Shown in pieces: positions 10,360 to 22,779 of a DNA stretch of 64,000 nt. This DNA is from Diplolepis rosae (Eukaryota; Arthropoda; Insecta; Hymenoptera; Diplolepididae), in contig JAPYXD010000250.1 in NCBI GenBank assembly GCA_030998225.1, forward strand, positions 3,038,001 through 3,102,000. Reading direction: 5' to 3'. Position numbers and translations under genes: made by a program. Positions within the stretch are counted from its first letter, which is position 1. Every line of letters begins with the position of its first letter. The notes beneath the pieces were generated by a model, which did no database searches, was not told the DNA's origin, and saw only the letters and a program-made list of their open reading frames with translations.

Positions 10360-11650
10360 ATTGAATTAGTTTTAAAGCTTGAATTAAATTAATTATCCGA
10401 ACTAGATAAACTGCTTGTTCCGGCAGTTTAGAATTGATCAGACAGGGTAGTGAAAGACCGCTGAGGATCTTCCAGGGGAGAAGACCTAGGCAGATCTTCT
10501 GGAGATAGGTGGTGAATGAAGACCCGAGGATCTTCAGGCGAGGACTTACCAGTATTAGGATGATGGTGGTGGCAGCAGAACTCAGCTTCTTCTCAAGTGA
10601 CTTTATTCTCCAGAGATTAAGAGCGTAGGCGAGACCTTCGCCCTGAATGAATCTGCTAACAGAAACGCGCCCTTTTAACTAGCTTCTCTCCCTTCGATGG
10701 TCCTGTGGAAGGGGTCAATTTCCCTGACTTTTCTAGTGCATTTTCCCTTACTTGGACGTCTCTTGCACTTTCTAATTTTTTTCTTAGTTTTTTTCTACAT
10801 ACAGAGTTCCATTGCTGGGTCCTGGTAGTGGGAGAGCGTAAGGGTTCGCTAGACACTCTGTATAAGTGCGAAAGAGAGTACCGAGAGAGTCCAGTAAAGT
10901 GAGAAAGAACGCATACACAGTGTGTGGCTCTCCTCACTGTGTAAAATCCCTACTTTCCCCCTAGCTGCCGAACGCTTCAGTCAGCCAGGGTTCGGTAGGA
11001 GTGAGGGACTAGGTAATGAAATAATCGTTTGAACGGTGGTTTACAATTTGGAAGATAAGTTTATTATAAAAGATAATTAAAGAAAATTACAAGGAAATAT
11101 AAATAAAAAATAGATAAGACGGAAATGATAGGTGTGCGTGTGAGAGTGGATATAAAACTAAAGTGATTCGTTGTGTGCTGGTGTTAATGTACGTGAGTTT
11201 ACGTGTGCATGTGTGCGCGTGAGCGTAAGAGTCTGACTGTCGGATTGTGTGAGAATGTAAGGTGAAGCGTGGAGCGGAGATGGACGTGTGAGGTAAAGTG
11301 GACGCTGGCCTATTGGTTCGTGATACGTTTCTTGGAATAAAAATATAAAGGATGGTCATGTTCGTTTATTTTGCGCGGCGGTGTATAATCTCGCGGCAGC
11401 TCCTGGGGATTGGTCCGGTCGGGGAGTGACGTTCTCACTCAGGGATGTCGAGGCCAGAGTCAGTCAGGGGTAACTCAAGCTGATTTCCAGCCCGATGTAT
11501 TCTAAAGAGCGGAAAATTTTGAAATATATTATATGAAATCCATTTCATAAATTTAAATGATTTAAAATTGAAAATAATTTGTGAAAGAATAAAAATACAT
11601 CAAGAATTTTTAAATATGAATCACGATGAAAAGTTAAATACTGTACTATT
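10360..11650. other. Non-coding stretch upstream of gypsy-1 gag, possible LTR region
   Basis: No gene recognised. By position it should hold the 5' LTR and leader of gypsy-1 (minus orientation), but the 3' LTR is outside the window so no pair can be compared and I see no convincing primer-binding site. 10450-10560 carries repeated GGATCTTC-like words. Confidence 0.35.
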
Positions 11651-11651
11651 A

Positions 11652-13856
11652 CACGGAGAAAAATAGTTGAAGTAATTTTACTTAACTCTGTCGATTAAAC
11701 TTGGGACTTAAGGACATTTGAACATTTATTAAATCCTAGTCGGGTAAAATGAATTTGATAAATACCTAATTCACCCAAAGTGAATATCAATAAGCGTTAC
11801 ATAGAAAATAGTAACGAGTTGAGTAAAACGTTGTCGACGAAAGGGCATCACAATGCGTCAGTGGGTTAACCTGAAATGTATAAATATATCACCGACGCTT
11901 GAGGTGCTTCGAACGGTAGTTGAGTAAAATGAGCATCGGCTGTATTATTTCAACTGGCAATGATATGGTTGCTATGGTTACATCAGTATAAAAATAACAT
12001 CGGTAGCGACAATAGCGCCACCACTTGTTGATAGCAAACATCATAATTCGTTCCCCTTTTCTCCTATATGAGTGGACCCACTGTGTGGCCATGTGAGCGC
12101 CCATTCTGCACTGGTGAGGGCAAGCGGAGAATAGTGGGGGACGCTGGTGTGCGCGCTGGTTGGTATGCTGGTGGGGGAGACGTGACTGAGTGTACTGCCG
12201 TGTACAGTCCGTCACAACTGTGCTGGTACTTGGTGTAAGTGCGAGAGAGCGTATCGAGGTGTGGGAGAGAGGAAGTCAGATGATCTATTGTTCTACTCTC
12301 GCTTGAGAGGTGGGAGGAAGTGCTGTCGCCAGGTGAGGGTCAAGTAAGCACTGTTTTGGGAATGAGATTTTTCCTTATTCGAATAATAGTATATTATGTG
12401 CCTAGGCGCATAATGAGGGATATTACGCGACGAGCGACAATGCTCGCAGGAGATCAAAGCCAAGGTGTAGTCGAGGCGTAGCCGAGACGTAGCTGAGGTA
12501 AAGCCGATACGAATCCGAGGCGCGATCAGTGCTGCGAGCATTGTCGCGAGTCTTGTAATTTCCCGAATTGTGTGCATTGGTACGTATTCTATTTTATGTG
12601 ACTTCGGTGCAGATAAGAGTTTTGCGTACACTCGAATCTAATCTAGTATTGTAGTTGTTTGCGGCGCTAGTCATTACACTTGATATTTCGCGACTAGTCC
12701 CAGCCATTTTGATTTTATCGATATTGTGTAGTAGTAGCTTGTTGTAATAGAGCATGCGCAGTTCAAATGTACAAGGCTTTGTCAGTAGGGGGCTAACGCT
12801 TTACGAAGAAGAAGATTATGCTCCGCTGTAAGACTATATGCGCATGCGCAGTTAAATTTTTACATTATATTCCACTGTAACGGAATACACAACATTCCGT
12901 TACTCTTAGCTGTAACAGAAAAACGAGTTTCCGTGCCGGAGGCACACAAAATATTATATTTTATAAAATCGCATTCACTTTTCTTTCAGGGCGTATAACA
13001 ATTCCCCCTTCTCCAGATAGGTGCTTACTTGCCCACTGTAGGTTAAGTCTCGTCTAAAATTTACATAAAGCTGCCTTAATATTGAAAAAATAATAACTCT
13101 AAAATCTTACATGAATTTACCTAACACTATAGATCTAACAAATTGAGTAAATATTTACTTCTATAAGAAAAGAAAATCGTTTAATACATAACTTATCTAA
13201 CTTATCCTATCCATATGAAGTAATTGGCGCCCAATTCTAATACACTTGTACATTAACTAAACTAAGTGCACCTCCTTCGAGGTGCACAGGGACGTGCTTC
13301 GCGGTAGTAAGCCGCTCATTCATCCCGCAATCGATAGCGCTGTCTAGCGCTTCGCGTTCCGTTGTTACGGTCCTCTTCTGAATCCATCCTACCCCCTTAA
13401 TTCGTCGCTAATGGGTGTAGCTGCATTGGCAGGCGGTTGCTCTGGAATTTGGGTGCAATGGTGTTTGCCAGTATCGACTTTCTAAAAAGATGGTTGAGAA
13501 GATTTTTGCATGGCCTAAATCTTTTTTTATTTGAAAGAACTATACCATTGCCAGTTCAAATAATACGCCCGATGCTCATTTTACCCAACTACGGTTTGAA
13601 GCACCTCAAGCGTCGGCGATATACTTATAAATTTCATGTTAACCCACTGACGCATGTTGGTGCCCTGTCGTCGATAACGTTTTACTTAACTCCTTACTAT
13701 TCCCTATGTAACGCTTATTGTTATTTATATTGGATGAATTAGGTATACATCAGATTGATTTTACCCGACTAGGATTTAATAGATGTTCAAATATCCTTAT
13801 GTCCCAAGTTCAATCGACAGAGTTGAGTAAAATTACTTCAACTATTTTTCTCCGTG
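11652..13856. mobile_element. Long-TIR element 1 (CACGGAG family)
   Basis: A 2205-bp element with inverted repeats of about 315 bp (11652-11970 and 13540-13856) beginning CACGGAGAAAAATAGTTGAA and flanked by TA on both sides. The interior (11980-13540) has no recognised transposase; it includes a block shared with 34740-35185 and a GC-richer section. A shorter relative is at 21724-22707. Superfamily unresolved: TA flanks alone are weak because the terminal word TACACGGAG can absorb them. Confidence 0.8.
12370..12850 (-). repeat. Interspersed repeat shared with 34740-35185
   Basis: The block with an ATTATGTGCCTAGGCGCATA palindrome, paired ATGCTCGCAGGAG / CTGCGAGCATTGTCGC words and a GTACAAGGCTTTGTCAG end recurs in opposite orientation at 34740-35185. 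No coding content. The internal self-complementarity suggests a fold-back element. Confidence 0.7.
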
Positions 13857-13907
13857 TAAATACTGGAATAGTCATTGAATTCTATCGAAACTGTTATGTT
13901 GTAGCTG

Positions 13908-16736
13908 TTTTTTTTCTTTTTGGTGAGAAGGAAAAATGGCAAAATCTTTTAAAGACGTTGTACAGAACTTTCCGGGGACGGTTATGGGCATACCTGTTAA
14001 AACCGAAAAACCCCTCTCTCGAACCAATACGCCGGCCGCGGAACCGCCTTTCGGCTTTAAACTTCGCAGGCGATTGGTTCCAGCTTAAAGTCGCGTACGA
14101 CTCTTCCGTAATCCGTTCGCCCGGGACTCCTATCCACGGCCACACACTAGTCAGGCAAACCGGCTAGCCGCGCCAACCAGGGGTGGGGGGGAGTAAAAAA
14201 ATTCCTTCCCAGAACGACACGGTCAGCCAAGTCCGCCCGAGAGCCAGAACCGCGGGTGCAGGACCCGATGCGATTTCTACTAGCCCTCCCCGTTGTTTCG
14301 CTCTTGTCACCCATCAAGCTCTTTCGTCTTCATCACAAGTGTGACGAATGACTCGATGAGCGTCCAGAACGGTTCAGACTGGAGCATAAGAGGGACCATC
14401 GTGTCAGGAGTAAGTTCGGAACCCACCGCCTGACCGAAGATCTCCCTAGCCACATCCCATTTTGCGCAGACGAAGAGTGCGTGCACTGCGTTATCCACCG
14501 GGAAATCGCAGTAGCAACACGTCTCCTCGTCTCTCTTCTTAAAGCGCCTCAGGTACGTGTTGAAACAGTCATGGTTTGAAAGCAATTGCGTCAAAGAAAA
14601 GCCAACTTCCCCTTGCTCTCTGTTCAGCAAGGTGGCGAGTTCTGGGATCAGGCGGTAGGTCCATCTCCCGGTCTGCTCACCATGCCATCTCATCTGCGAT
14701 TTCTCGACGAGACTGTGCTTTCCATCTTTGCGGATGGCCTCCTTCACTCAAGCGATTTCCTGCAGGTTGGTACAGGTAAGCTCCTTGCAGATCTGAAAGG
14801 TCTCCTGCCTTTCCTCCGCCAATAAATCTATTGGCGGAACGTTCGCCAGGACCAACACAGCACTCGTGCAGATAGTTCTATATGCTGGAACTATTCTCAG
14901 TGCGACAGATCTCTGCACTGAGAAGAGCCTCCTCTGGATAGCATGGTTATACAGGGCATTAGCCCAGTCTGGAGCTGCATAAAGCAGCTTCGAATGCACC
15001 ACGCTCACCACCAGTCTCCTTTCCACTTCCCTGGGTCCACCAATGTTTGGCATAAGCCTAGCTAAATTAGCTCCACATTGGATGGCTTTGGTAGTCGCGA
15101 TCTGGAGGTGTTCATCGAAGCTAAGCCTCCGATCTAACTGCACTCCCAGGTACTTAATACTCTACTTCCACACCACTTCTTGTTCCCTAAGAATAATCTC
15201 CGGGTACTCAAAGGATCTCCTGTCCGTGACGAGCAAAGCCTTGATTTTCTCAGGGGCCATTTTCAGGCCTCTGCTATCCAACTAACGCTTTGCCCGCCAC
15301 AGACTTTCATTGATCCTCAGCTCTAGGATTCTGACGTCGTTAGCAGCGCACACGACAAGTACGTCATCCGCGAAGCCGATGATGCTCGTTCCAGCAGGTA
15401 GGTCCATGCGCAGTAAATCGTCCTACATGACGTTCCAAACGAGTGGACCTACCCGCGACCCTTGAGGGGCACCACATGTCATCTCTTCTTTGAGAGACCA
15501 TTCGTCACCCTCGTAAATCACCCACCTGTCGCTCAGATAGTCATCTATCATTCGCAACAGGCAGTCTGGAACCCTGTTCCACATCATCGCCTTGATGCAG
15601 ATATTCCACCTCGCGGTATTGAATGCATTGCGTATGTCAATGCTGATCAATGCGCAGAATCCTTCCGCTTACCAGATCCTCTTCTTGCATTTGTGGCGAT
15701 GTTAACCACAGCTTGGATAGCGTCCACAGTGAACCTGCCTTTCCTGAATCCGAAATGGTTTTCCGAGAGACCGTTCTCCTCGACCAAGAGAGTCTAAAGC
15801 CGTTGTAGAATCAACTCCTCCAGAAGCTTCCCCATGGTATCCAATAGACGTATCCAGGTTCATGGTCTTTCTACTAGTCACCAATCTCTTGGTGACTATT
15901 TTGAAGGCGAGATCCCATGGGTCCTTCTGGACTTCACCAATGAAGTCTTTTCAGCATTGAAGTTGGCATTTCTTTATGCTTCGCCTCAAAGCTTCTTTTG
16001 ACCCTTTACATGCCTCGTGCAGCAGAGCATCCCCCTTTGAGTGCGTGAATTTTCGCCGCGCTGCAAGGCATTCACGACGTAGGGCAGCCAACTAGTCATT
16101 CCACCCGTACATCCAACTGCTGGCTTGCTTGCGGTTGCGGCGAGGCATCAAGCAATCGCAAGCTGCAACTACCTTCTGCCTCGCGGAGCGCACAGTGGCT
16201 TCTAAGGAGCCAGCAGCGCAGACCCAATCAAGCTCATCAATGAGCCTGGTTTCTTCGAGGTGTTCTCGAAGCCTTTCCCTACTAAGTCGTCTTATGTTCC
16301 AGGAGCTGCTCCTTCCTTTGCCAACCCTACACTTATCCATTACTTGGTGCCGTTGTTTCAGGCGATGAAGCACACCCAGTGGGATGGCATACGGAAACGA
16401 TCGTTTAAACTGTTTTTAGTCACAGACTGCAGAGGCTTTGCAGTGCCCCCCAGGAGGTTTCATGCACCAGTTAGCTCTTTGCCTGACTCAATAGAGAGCC
16501 CGTCTATAGAGTCTTCTTTCACACTCGAAGGACACATATCACAGTCGCAAGGGTCCATTGCATTGGTTGTTACCGCCGTTAGCCATTACTTTAGGGTGGG
16601 AACCATCTTGAGGCGATGTCGGCCTCTCCTCCTTGCTACTTCGTGTTTGTTTCTGGCCTTACTGGTCCGGTTCTGCTCTCCATGGCTTCGCTTTCCGAGG
16701 AAACCAGTGCAGGGCCAGGAATAACTTTTCTTGTCA
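13908..16736 (-). mobile_element. R1-clade retrotransposon copy A
   Basis: Minus-strand non-LTR element. The 3' end is at about 13908-13920 with a short A-rich tail preceded by a conserved 3'-UTR of about 370 bp, which is shared with the copies at 19935, 26641, 32484, 45318 and 53838. The ORF2 remnant extends to about 16400. It is 5'-truncated and has lost about 370 bp around 15845 (between TTGGATA-like words). Confidence 0.88.
14307..16373 (-). pseudogene. R1-A ORF2 (reverse transcriptase) remnant
   Basis: Order along the minus strand: EN-RT linker (16092-16373), RT palm with ISIDIRNAFNTARWNICI and GAPQGSRVGPLVWN (15423-15650), a FADDVLVVC active-site box near 15370, a LGVQLDRRLSFDEHLQ thumb (14748-15143), then a C-terminal domain with a C-X2-C-X8-H-X4-C zinc knuckle (CCYCDFPVDNAV then H and C), characteristic of R1-clade elements, ending near 14307. 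The enzyme nicks target DNA and copies the element RNA. Stops, frameshifts and the finger-domain deletion make it inactive. Confidence 0.88.
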
Positions 16737-17870
16737 CAATTTGTTTTGATAATAATAATGATAATAATAGTATCAAATTATAGCCCAAACATCAGGCATC
16801 TCACTCCAAAGCAACTTGCTATGGAGTGGCGAGCAAAACCTCTACACGGACAGCACCGTCAGGTCCAAGACTAACTAAACATGGATAAAGAGGTTTCCAA
16901 TTTATGGGAAAAGCTGCAGGATTATCTTAGTATAGAATAATCCTAATGCGGCATACTCGTGCAATAGGCTAATGCAGCATTGGAACACACACTAAAAATG
17001 GTGAGCATTCGGAATTTTCTGAAACGATGATTCTCTAAGGACTTGCTTGCACTAGTTGATTATCTGAAAAGCAAATTTTACCATCATATCTGGATATAGA
17101 ATCATTCATGCTTCAGGTACAAACCCTCACCTATTGCGTGACCGTGGCAGTAATCAAGTCGCTTACAAGAAAAATAATGCCTTTTAGCAACAGCTTCTGC
17201 TTGCAAACAAGAGATTATCCGCCATAGAAGATTCGCCTACAAAACGAAAGTAGCAAATTTGGGTGCAAACTGGGCCGTTCAACTCAATATATAAGGGGTA
17301 ACATGGCCCATAAGCTGGCTCATGGAGTTGCGGATATCCTTCGTCTTTGAGATGTTCATGCAATAACACCTGCATAACTGGAAGAAGTGATAGATTCCTT
17401 AAGGCGAAGGATATGCATTCTGTTTGCAAGACTACGGTGATGCAAGAAGGCTAGTGCAAAAAAAGAGGCAAATAAGTCCTTTGGAAAGGATAAGAAGTTC
17501 TTCCGTGAAATAAGTGGAACAAAATTACAAGGCAAAGAGATTAAAATTCCGCAAGTCGACAACATGGCTGATTATTAGTCGGCTATCTGGAGTAAAATGA
17601 ATAAGAGCAATTTGTAAACAACGTGGTTCAAACTCGAAAAGCAGCGAGAATACGGAATCCCTGAGATGGAGACTGCTATCGCCACAGTTTTCGATATATC
17701 TAGAGTCTTAAAGAGGGCGTTAAACTGGAAAGCACCTAAACTGGACATGGTGCACAACTTTTGGTGCAAATACATGATATGTATGCATCCTATTTTGGCC
17801 TGGTGCATCCTGACAATCATTGAAAATTCACAGCTTGCGCCTTCTCTCACGCTAGAAGGAATCATGTGAT
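16737..17870 (+). pseudogene. R4/Dong-clade ORF fragment, plus strand
   Basis: After an ATAAT-rich tract (16737-16770) comes a degraded coding segment. 17460-17600 reads KSFGKDKKFFREISGTKLQG with one stop before a SAIWSKM box, and 17660-17866 reads LKRALNWKAPKLDMVHNFWC, the N-terminal RT block of R4/Dong elements (domain 0 and first fingers motif). The same region can be read in the minus-strand Dong copy near 41000-41250. Truncated before the catalytic palm. Confidence 0.75.
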
Positions 17871-18225
17871 TCGAAAATTTGAAAGCAGCAGAAATAAAAC
17901 AGAAATTTCATACATATTCCCAAACCTATTGTTTGGCTCAGATAATTAAACTTTTTTTCTTTTCTTTCAATATATTACATTTTGAAAGCCACACATCACA
18001 TATGTATTATTTCATAACCAAAAGAATGTTTTCCAAAGTATAGAAACTTGATGCCATCATTTGTTAATTTGTCAATCAAGTTAAAATCAATAATATTGAG
18101 GAAAGTAGATGGCCTTTCCGGTTTTTTGTATAAATACTAAAGTTCGTGAAATATGCAAGATGGATAATATTTAGATGGAAGAATATTTTTAGACCGAAAA
18201 AAATTTGAAAGCGTGCATCTTGCAT

Positions 18226-18301
18226 GTGCCAGGAGGAATCGAACCTCCGAATATACATGCCTATCCGGGGACTTACTGTGATAATCGCACCAAGCCAACA
18301 C
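18226..18301 (-). repeat. tRNA-like sequence, left copy
   Basis: 76 nt on the minus strand with an A-box-like TGGCTTGGTGCG, a perfect B box GGTTCGATTCC, a five-pair T stem (GGAGG/CCTCC) around TTCGATT, and end-to-end pairing of GTGTTGG with the 3' end. No convincing anticodon stem, so a tRNA-derived RNA polymerase III promoter or tRNA pseudogene rather than a working tRNA. It lies in an inverted repeat with 18649-18724. Confidence 0.6.
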
Positions 18302-18493
18302 TGCTTACAGCATTTCAAACAATTTTCGGTATATTTCACTTATTAGTTTGTTTGAATAAATTTAAGGTTTTAGAGTGACATCTCTTGGGTGTGATTGCAA
18401 ACACTTTCGTGAATCGACAATCTTTAGATGGTAAATTTACCAATTCTGTATATTTATTTTAGATGTTATTAAGGTTTTAGGCCAGATAGTTAA

Positions 18494-18887
18494 TTTGTAC
18501 ATTTTGGTGTTACCGGTATTATGATATTGAGGAAAGTAGATGGCCTTTCCGGTTTTTTGTATAAATACTAAAGTTACTAAAACCTTAAATTTATTCAAAC
18601 AAACTAATAAGTGAAATATACCGAAAATTGTTTGAAATGCTGTAAGCGGTGTTGGCTTGGTGCGATTATCACAGTAAGTCCCCGGATAGGCATGTATATT
18701 CGGAGGTTCGATTCCTCCTGGCATATGCAAGATGCACGCTTTCAAATTTTTTTCGGTCTAAAAATATTCTTCCATCTAAATATTATCCATCTTGAATATT
18801 TCATGAATTTTAGTATTTATACAAAAAACCGGGTAAAGGCCATCTACTTTCCTCAATATCATAATACCGGTAACACCAAAATGTACA
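18494..18887. mobile_element. Palindromic element carrying a tRNA-like core
   Basis: Inverted arms of about 85 bp starting TTTGTACATTTTGGTGTTAC and containing GAGGAAAGTAGATGGCC-TTTCCGG enclose the right tRNA-like copy. The first part of this unit plus the tRNA-like core also occurs in the opposite order at 18096-18372. The word AAATCAATAATAT flanks the whole composite at about 18083 and 18892. No coding capacity. Confidence 0.6.
18649..18724 (+). repeat. tRNA-like sequence, right copy
   Basis: Near-identical to the left copy, in the opposite orientation; the last base of the 3' arm is T instead of C, which weakens end pairing. A and B box words are unchanged. Confidence 0.6.
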
Positions 18888-18949
18888 AAATAAAATCAAT
18901 AATATCTTTAACAACAGTGATTCACATTTGAAAGAAGGCACCAAGAAGT

Positions 18950-19930
18950 AATTTTATGTCATACAATTTATTTTCGGTCAAATATAATGTTCTCTTGAAA
19001 TTGCTACTGTTTTGAAAAACAAATCTGAAAATCATTGCAAATTCGATTTATATGCTCTACTTAAATCTATTCTCACTACTTGTTTTTGTTCTTTTATTTC
19101 CTTCATCATAACATCAAAATTTTGTTATCCCTTCAGTATTCTACACCTAAAATGTAGAATCTGTAAACACTCACCCATAAAGGATTATATTTTTCCAAAT
19201 AAAATTGAGAACTTGATTACACGAAAGCGTTCTGATGAATAGTAACTATTTACTAAAACAAACTAGTATGTGTTATGCGCATTTCAAGGGGTTCAAGTAT
19301 AATCTTGGATCTGCAGAGAGAGCCGAAAGGTAACCAGTAATATTAAAAATAAAAAAATTAACTTTTCTGCCTTTCTCGTTGCGTTCAATAATAAATATTA
19401 ATCAATAATAATAACTCCTGAGCTCTAAGCCCCGTACAATTGTATCCGTAGTCACCCCCCCTTTTGTAGGCCCTCAGTGCATAGACCACTGCAATTTCTG
19501 CAGCCGGGAAATAAAATTATATATTTTTATTGTTGAGTTTATTAAGTCTATTTCAGAAAAGAATCTCACTATCAACATTTTAAGTTTTAATTTTGTGCCA
19601 TTTATTCAGTTTACACTCATGTTACCGAAGTGTTACTCAATCGAAACCGAAGTTAAATCTAATTCAGTAATAGTTCAGTCCACGCGACCCGTCAGGACAT
19701 GCCTACAAAACAATAAAAAAGCTCAAAATCGACTGTTTTTTAATAATATTTGCTTGCAAATTGGAAAAAAATTATAGATCAGTCCATTAGAAATTGGCTA
19801 AAATATCCATTTTGTAAGAATTTGTTTTATGTAAAATTCGACGTGGAATATGAAAAAAAAATGTTGAGGTCAAATGTAGTAAATTGTATTTGAATTACAT
19901 AGAACACTTGGCGGAAAACAGTTGATCGGG
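18950..19930. other. AT-rich stretch without recognised genes
   Basis: Several short open frames under 80 codons, none resembling a known protein; no tandem array or inverted repeat stands out. Confidence 0.4.
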
Positions 19931-19934
19931 GTGC

Positions 19935-20062
19935 CACACAAGCTAGGAGAGCATAATAATTCCTCCCGCCACTGGCGTGGAAGCCCGGCCCACCCGGGAA
20001 GTGCGTCCGCAGGTGCAGAGCCCAATATGATTTTTATTGATCCTCCCCATTGCTGCTCTCCA
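19935..20062 (-). mobile_element. R1-family 3'-UTR fragment
   Basis: A short GC-richer island whose words (AATTCCTCCCGCC, CCGCAGGTGCAGAGCCC, ATGATTTTTATTGATCCTCC) line up with the R1-A 3'-UTR around 14190-14300 in the same order. Diverged and truncated on both sides. Confidence 0.6.
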
Positions 20063-20870
20063 AAATTCTTTTGGAATGTTTAAAAAATATGGAACAACAA
20101 TAATATTAAATTAATCAGACTTTATTTTGTATATATCGTAATATCGCAGAAAAAAACTGAAATGAAACATCTTCATTGCAAAACGCATACATTTAAAATT
20201 AACGATCTTTAATTGATTTAATCCAGGAATTCACCGTAGCACGTGCCAATCTCAGAAAACGTAATGGGATGGAATTCCCAAACACCAGTCGCACTGCTCT
20301 CAGGATATAATCTCGGATACAACACAGGCAACGGAACTTAATTTATTGCTATATGTGGCATTATTACTTAATTGACACCAAAAGATTTTAAGTTTTTATA
20401 TCAGGTTAAAATTGGGTCAGTTTATTATTCAGTTGAATAGAATGCTTCATGACAAAATTGAAGTGCATCAAAAAATTTGTTTGCCCATGCGCAAAGGTGA
20501 AATTTTGACTATAATTCGCGCACTGATTCGTATTTTTACGTAGTTATTGATGACCACAACAAAAAAGGCAAACTCAAAATTTGTAAAACATTTTTTGAAA
20601 TAAAAAATTAAATAAAAATTTTTCCAACTTTAGACTAGTTGTTTTTCTCTTTAAACAAGCTCAAACTAAACTTTATCATATGCTAAAAAAGGACTAAATC
20701 TTGTGTAAAAGCATTTAAAAGAAGGTTCTTTTATTTTCTGTGTTGTATATTTTCAAAATTTGGTTTTTACACTTGCGAATTCCAAATTATTATTGTGCTC
20801 AACAAATTTATGTGAAATCTAAATCTTGTGTAGATTTTTGACATTTTATCTAATACACTTATCAAGACTT
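20062..20870. other. AT-rich stretch, nothing recognised
   Basis: Low-GC sequence with no coding frame longer than a few dozen codons and no clear repeat. Confidence 0.4.
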
Positions 20871-20871
20871 G

Positions 20872-22557
20872 ATGTTTAAATTTTCATGAAATCAATTTAA
20901 TTTTAAAAACTTATGTGAAAAATAAAGAAGTAATTATAAATTAATTAAGAAAAAAATATCAATCAAGAACTTATTAAACTTAAAGAATCTATATACAATA
21001 AGTAGATTATGTCGAAGTTTTAATTAAATTATATAAGCTGTTAGACTAAAATAGGATTTGTCATAAAAGTGTTAGATAAGAAAAATTACTTTTTTCACTA
21101 AATTGACTATAGTATTTATACCTGCAGAGTAACGAAACTTTTAGATGTAATGGAAATAAAAATTCTTATTGCACTCACATGTCATCGACTTTTGGATAGG
21201 ACTGAAATCGTAAAGAAATTGATTGACAAATTTAATAATTTCGTACACCTTTCAATGTAGGCATCTAAAAAAGTTCTCAAAATTCTCATTGACTACAGTC
21301 ATGTCCAAAATTCGATGACAATCGTAGAAAGTTCACACTGCTAATATTTTTCGTGCATGAGCGTTAACTTCAATCTATTAGGATCAAATTAATAACTTCC
21401 TACTCTCTAAATCCAAAATAGTAAAACCACTTTTTTCTAGTGGTTATCCACTATTTGACAAAATGCGAAGTGCGCCACTCTGGACTAGTGGATAGTCACT
21501 AAAACACATAGTGCTTAACACTGCGGAGCATATACGAAAGCTTCGTCATGAACAGACAGAACACGATCAAAGACGATTGCAGTACGATGAATTTTTGAAA
21601 TCACTAGTTCATAGGTCGAATCAACTATTAAGTAAGTGGTTCTTCATGCACTAGATAAAACAGTGGCTATTCCACTATTTTGGATTTAGAGAGCACTAAA
21701 ATAAACTGTAAATGTATTTTGTACACGGAGAAAAATAGTTGAAGTAATTTTACTCAACTTCCGATCAAATTTGGGACATATGGACAAGTCAGAAGAAATT
21801 TAGTATCACTGTAATTAATTGTAATATATTAAATGTTCAAAAATGAATCAAAGTTGAGTAAAATTCAGAAGTGTAGGGTAAAGTATGAAAGCGTGCATTA
21901 AAAGTTTTTGAATATACAAGTATATATTATTACTCGTATCATAATTATAAGAAACCAATCTTTTATTAAATCACAAAAATAGTAGAGCTTTCCGTTCATT
22001 CTACTCTACGATTCAATCGAGAGTTGAGTAAACCGTGAATCGCAAGATTTATTCCACCAGCTAACATATCTATTCACTCAGGAACGAATGAAAGTAATCT
22101 GCGTCTTGGGCATATGTAAAAAGAATTTAATTTCAAAAACGTGTTGAATTTTCAGCATACTGATGTTTCACGATATCATATTTAATAATCGAAACCAGTT
22201 AAAAGCATACAAAATATAATTACAGTTTATTTTAGTACTCTCCAAATCCAAAATAGTGAATTCCACTTTTAAACTAATGATTTTGAAAATTCATCGTACT
22301 GCAGTCGTGTTTGATCATGCTTTGTCTGTTCGTCACGAAGCTTTCGTACATGCTCCGCAGAGATAATCACTATTTTTTTTATGATTATCCACTAGTTTAT
22401 ATAATTTATCTGAAAGTTTCATATAATCTAGTTATATAAATTCTGTAAGTTTAATAAATTCGTGATACAAAATTTTTTCATAATTAATTTATAATTACTT
22501 CTTTCTTTTTCACTTAAGTTTTTTAAATTAAATTAATTTCATGAAAATTTAAACGTA
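20872..22557. repeat. Large inverted repeat enclosing nested elements
   Basis: 20872-21060 is the inverted copy of about 22390-22557 (shared words include AAATTTTCATGAAAT and GAAGTAATTATAAATTAATT). A second, inner inverted pair is about 21510-21720 versus 22205-22400 (ACTGTAAATGTATTTTGTA / CTCTCCAAATCCAAAATAG words). A third, smaller one has CTCTCTAAATCCAAAATAGT at 21402 and its reverse complement at 21676-21695. Looks like fold-back elements inserted into one another. Confidence 0.6.
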
Positions 22558-22707
22558 TGTAACGCTTATTGTTATTCACTTTGGGTGAATTAGGTATTTA
22601 TCAAATTCATTTTACCCGACTAGGATTTAATAGTTGTTCAAATGTCTTTATGTGCCAAGTTCAATCGACAGAGTTCAATAAAATTACTTCAACTATTTTT
22701 CTCCGTG
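21724..22707. mobile_element. Long-TIR element 2 (CACGGAG family)
   Basis: Begins CACGGAGAAAAATAGTTGAA and ends in its reverse complement, with TA at 21722-21723 and 22708-22709. The right arm (about 22557-22707) matches the right arm of element 1; the left arm is recognisable for only about 50 bp. 984 bp long, no coding content. Shorter and rearranged relative to element 1. Confidence 0.72.
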
Positions 22708-22779
22708 TATGTTTTTAATTAATTTTGATTATTGAGTATAATAACGTGGAACATCAGTATGCTGAAAATTCGTGCCAGA

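Noticed and set aside
11652..13856. Calling the element Tc1/mariner on the basis of TA flanks
   Set aside because: The terminal word TACACGGAG makes TA part of the palindrome, and no transposase is present.
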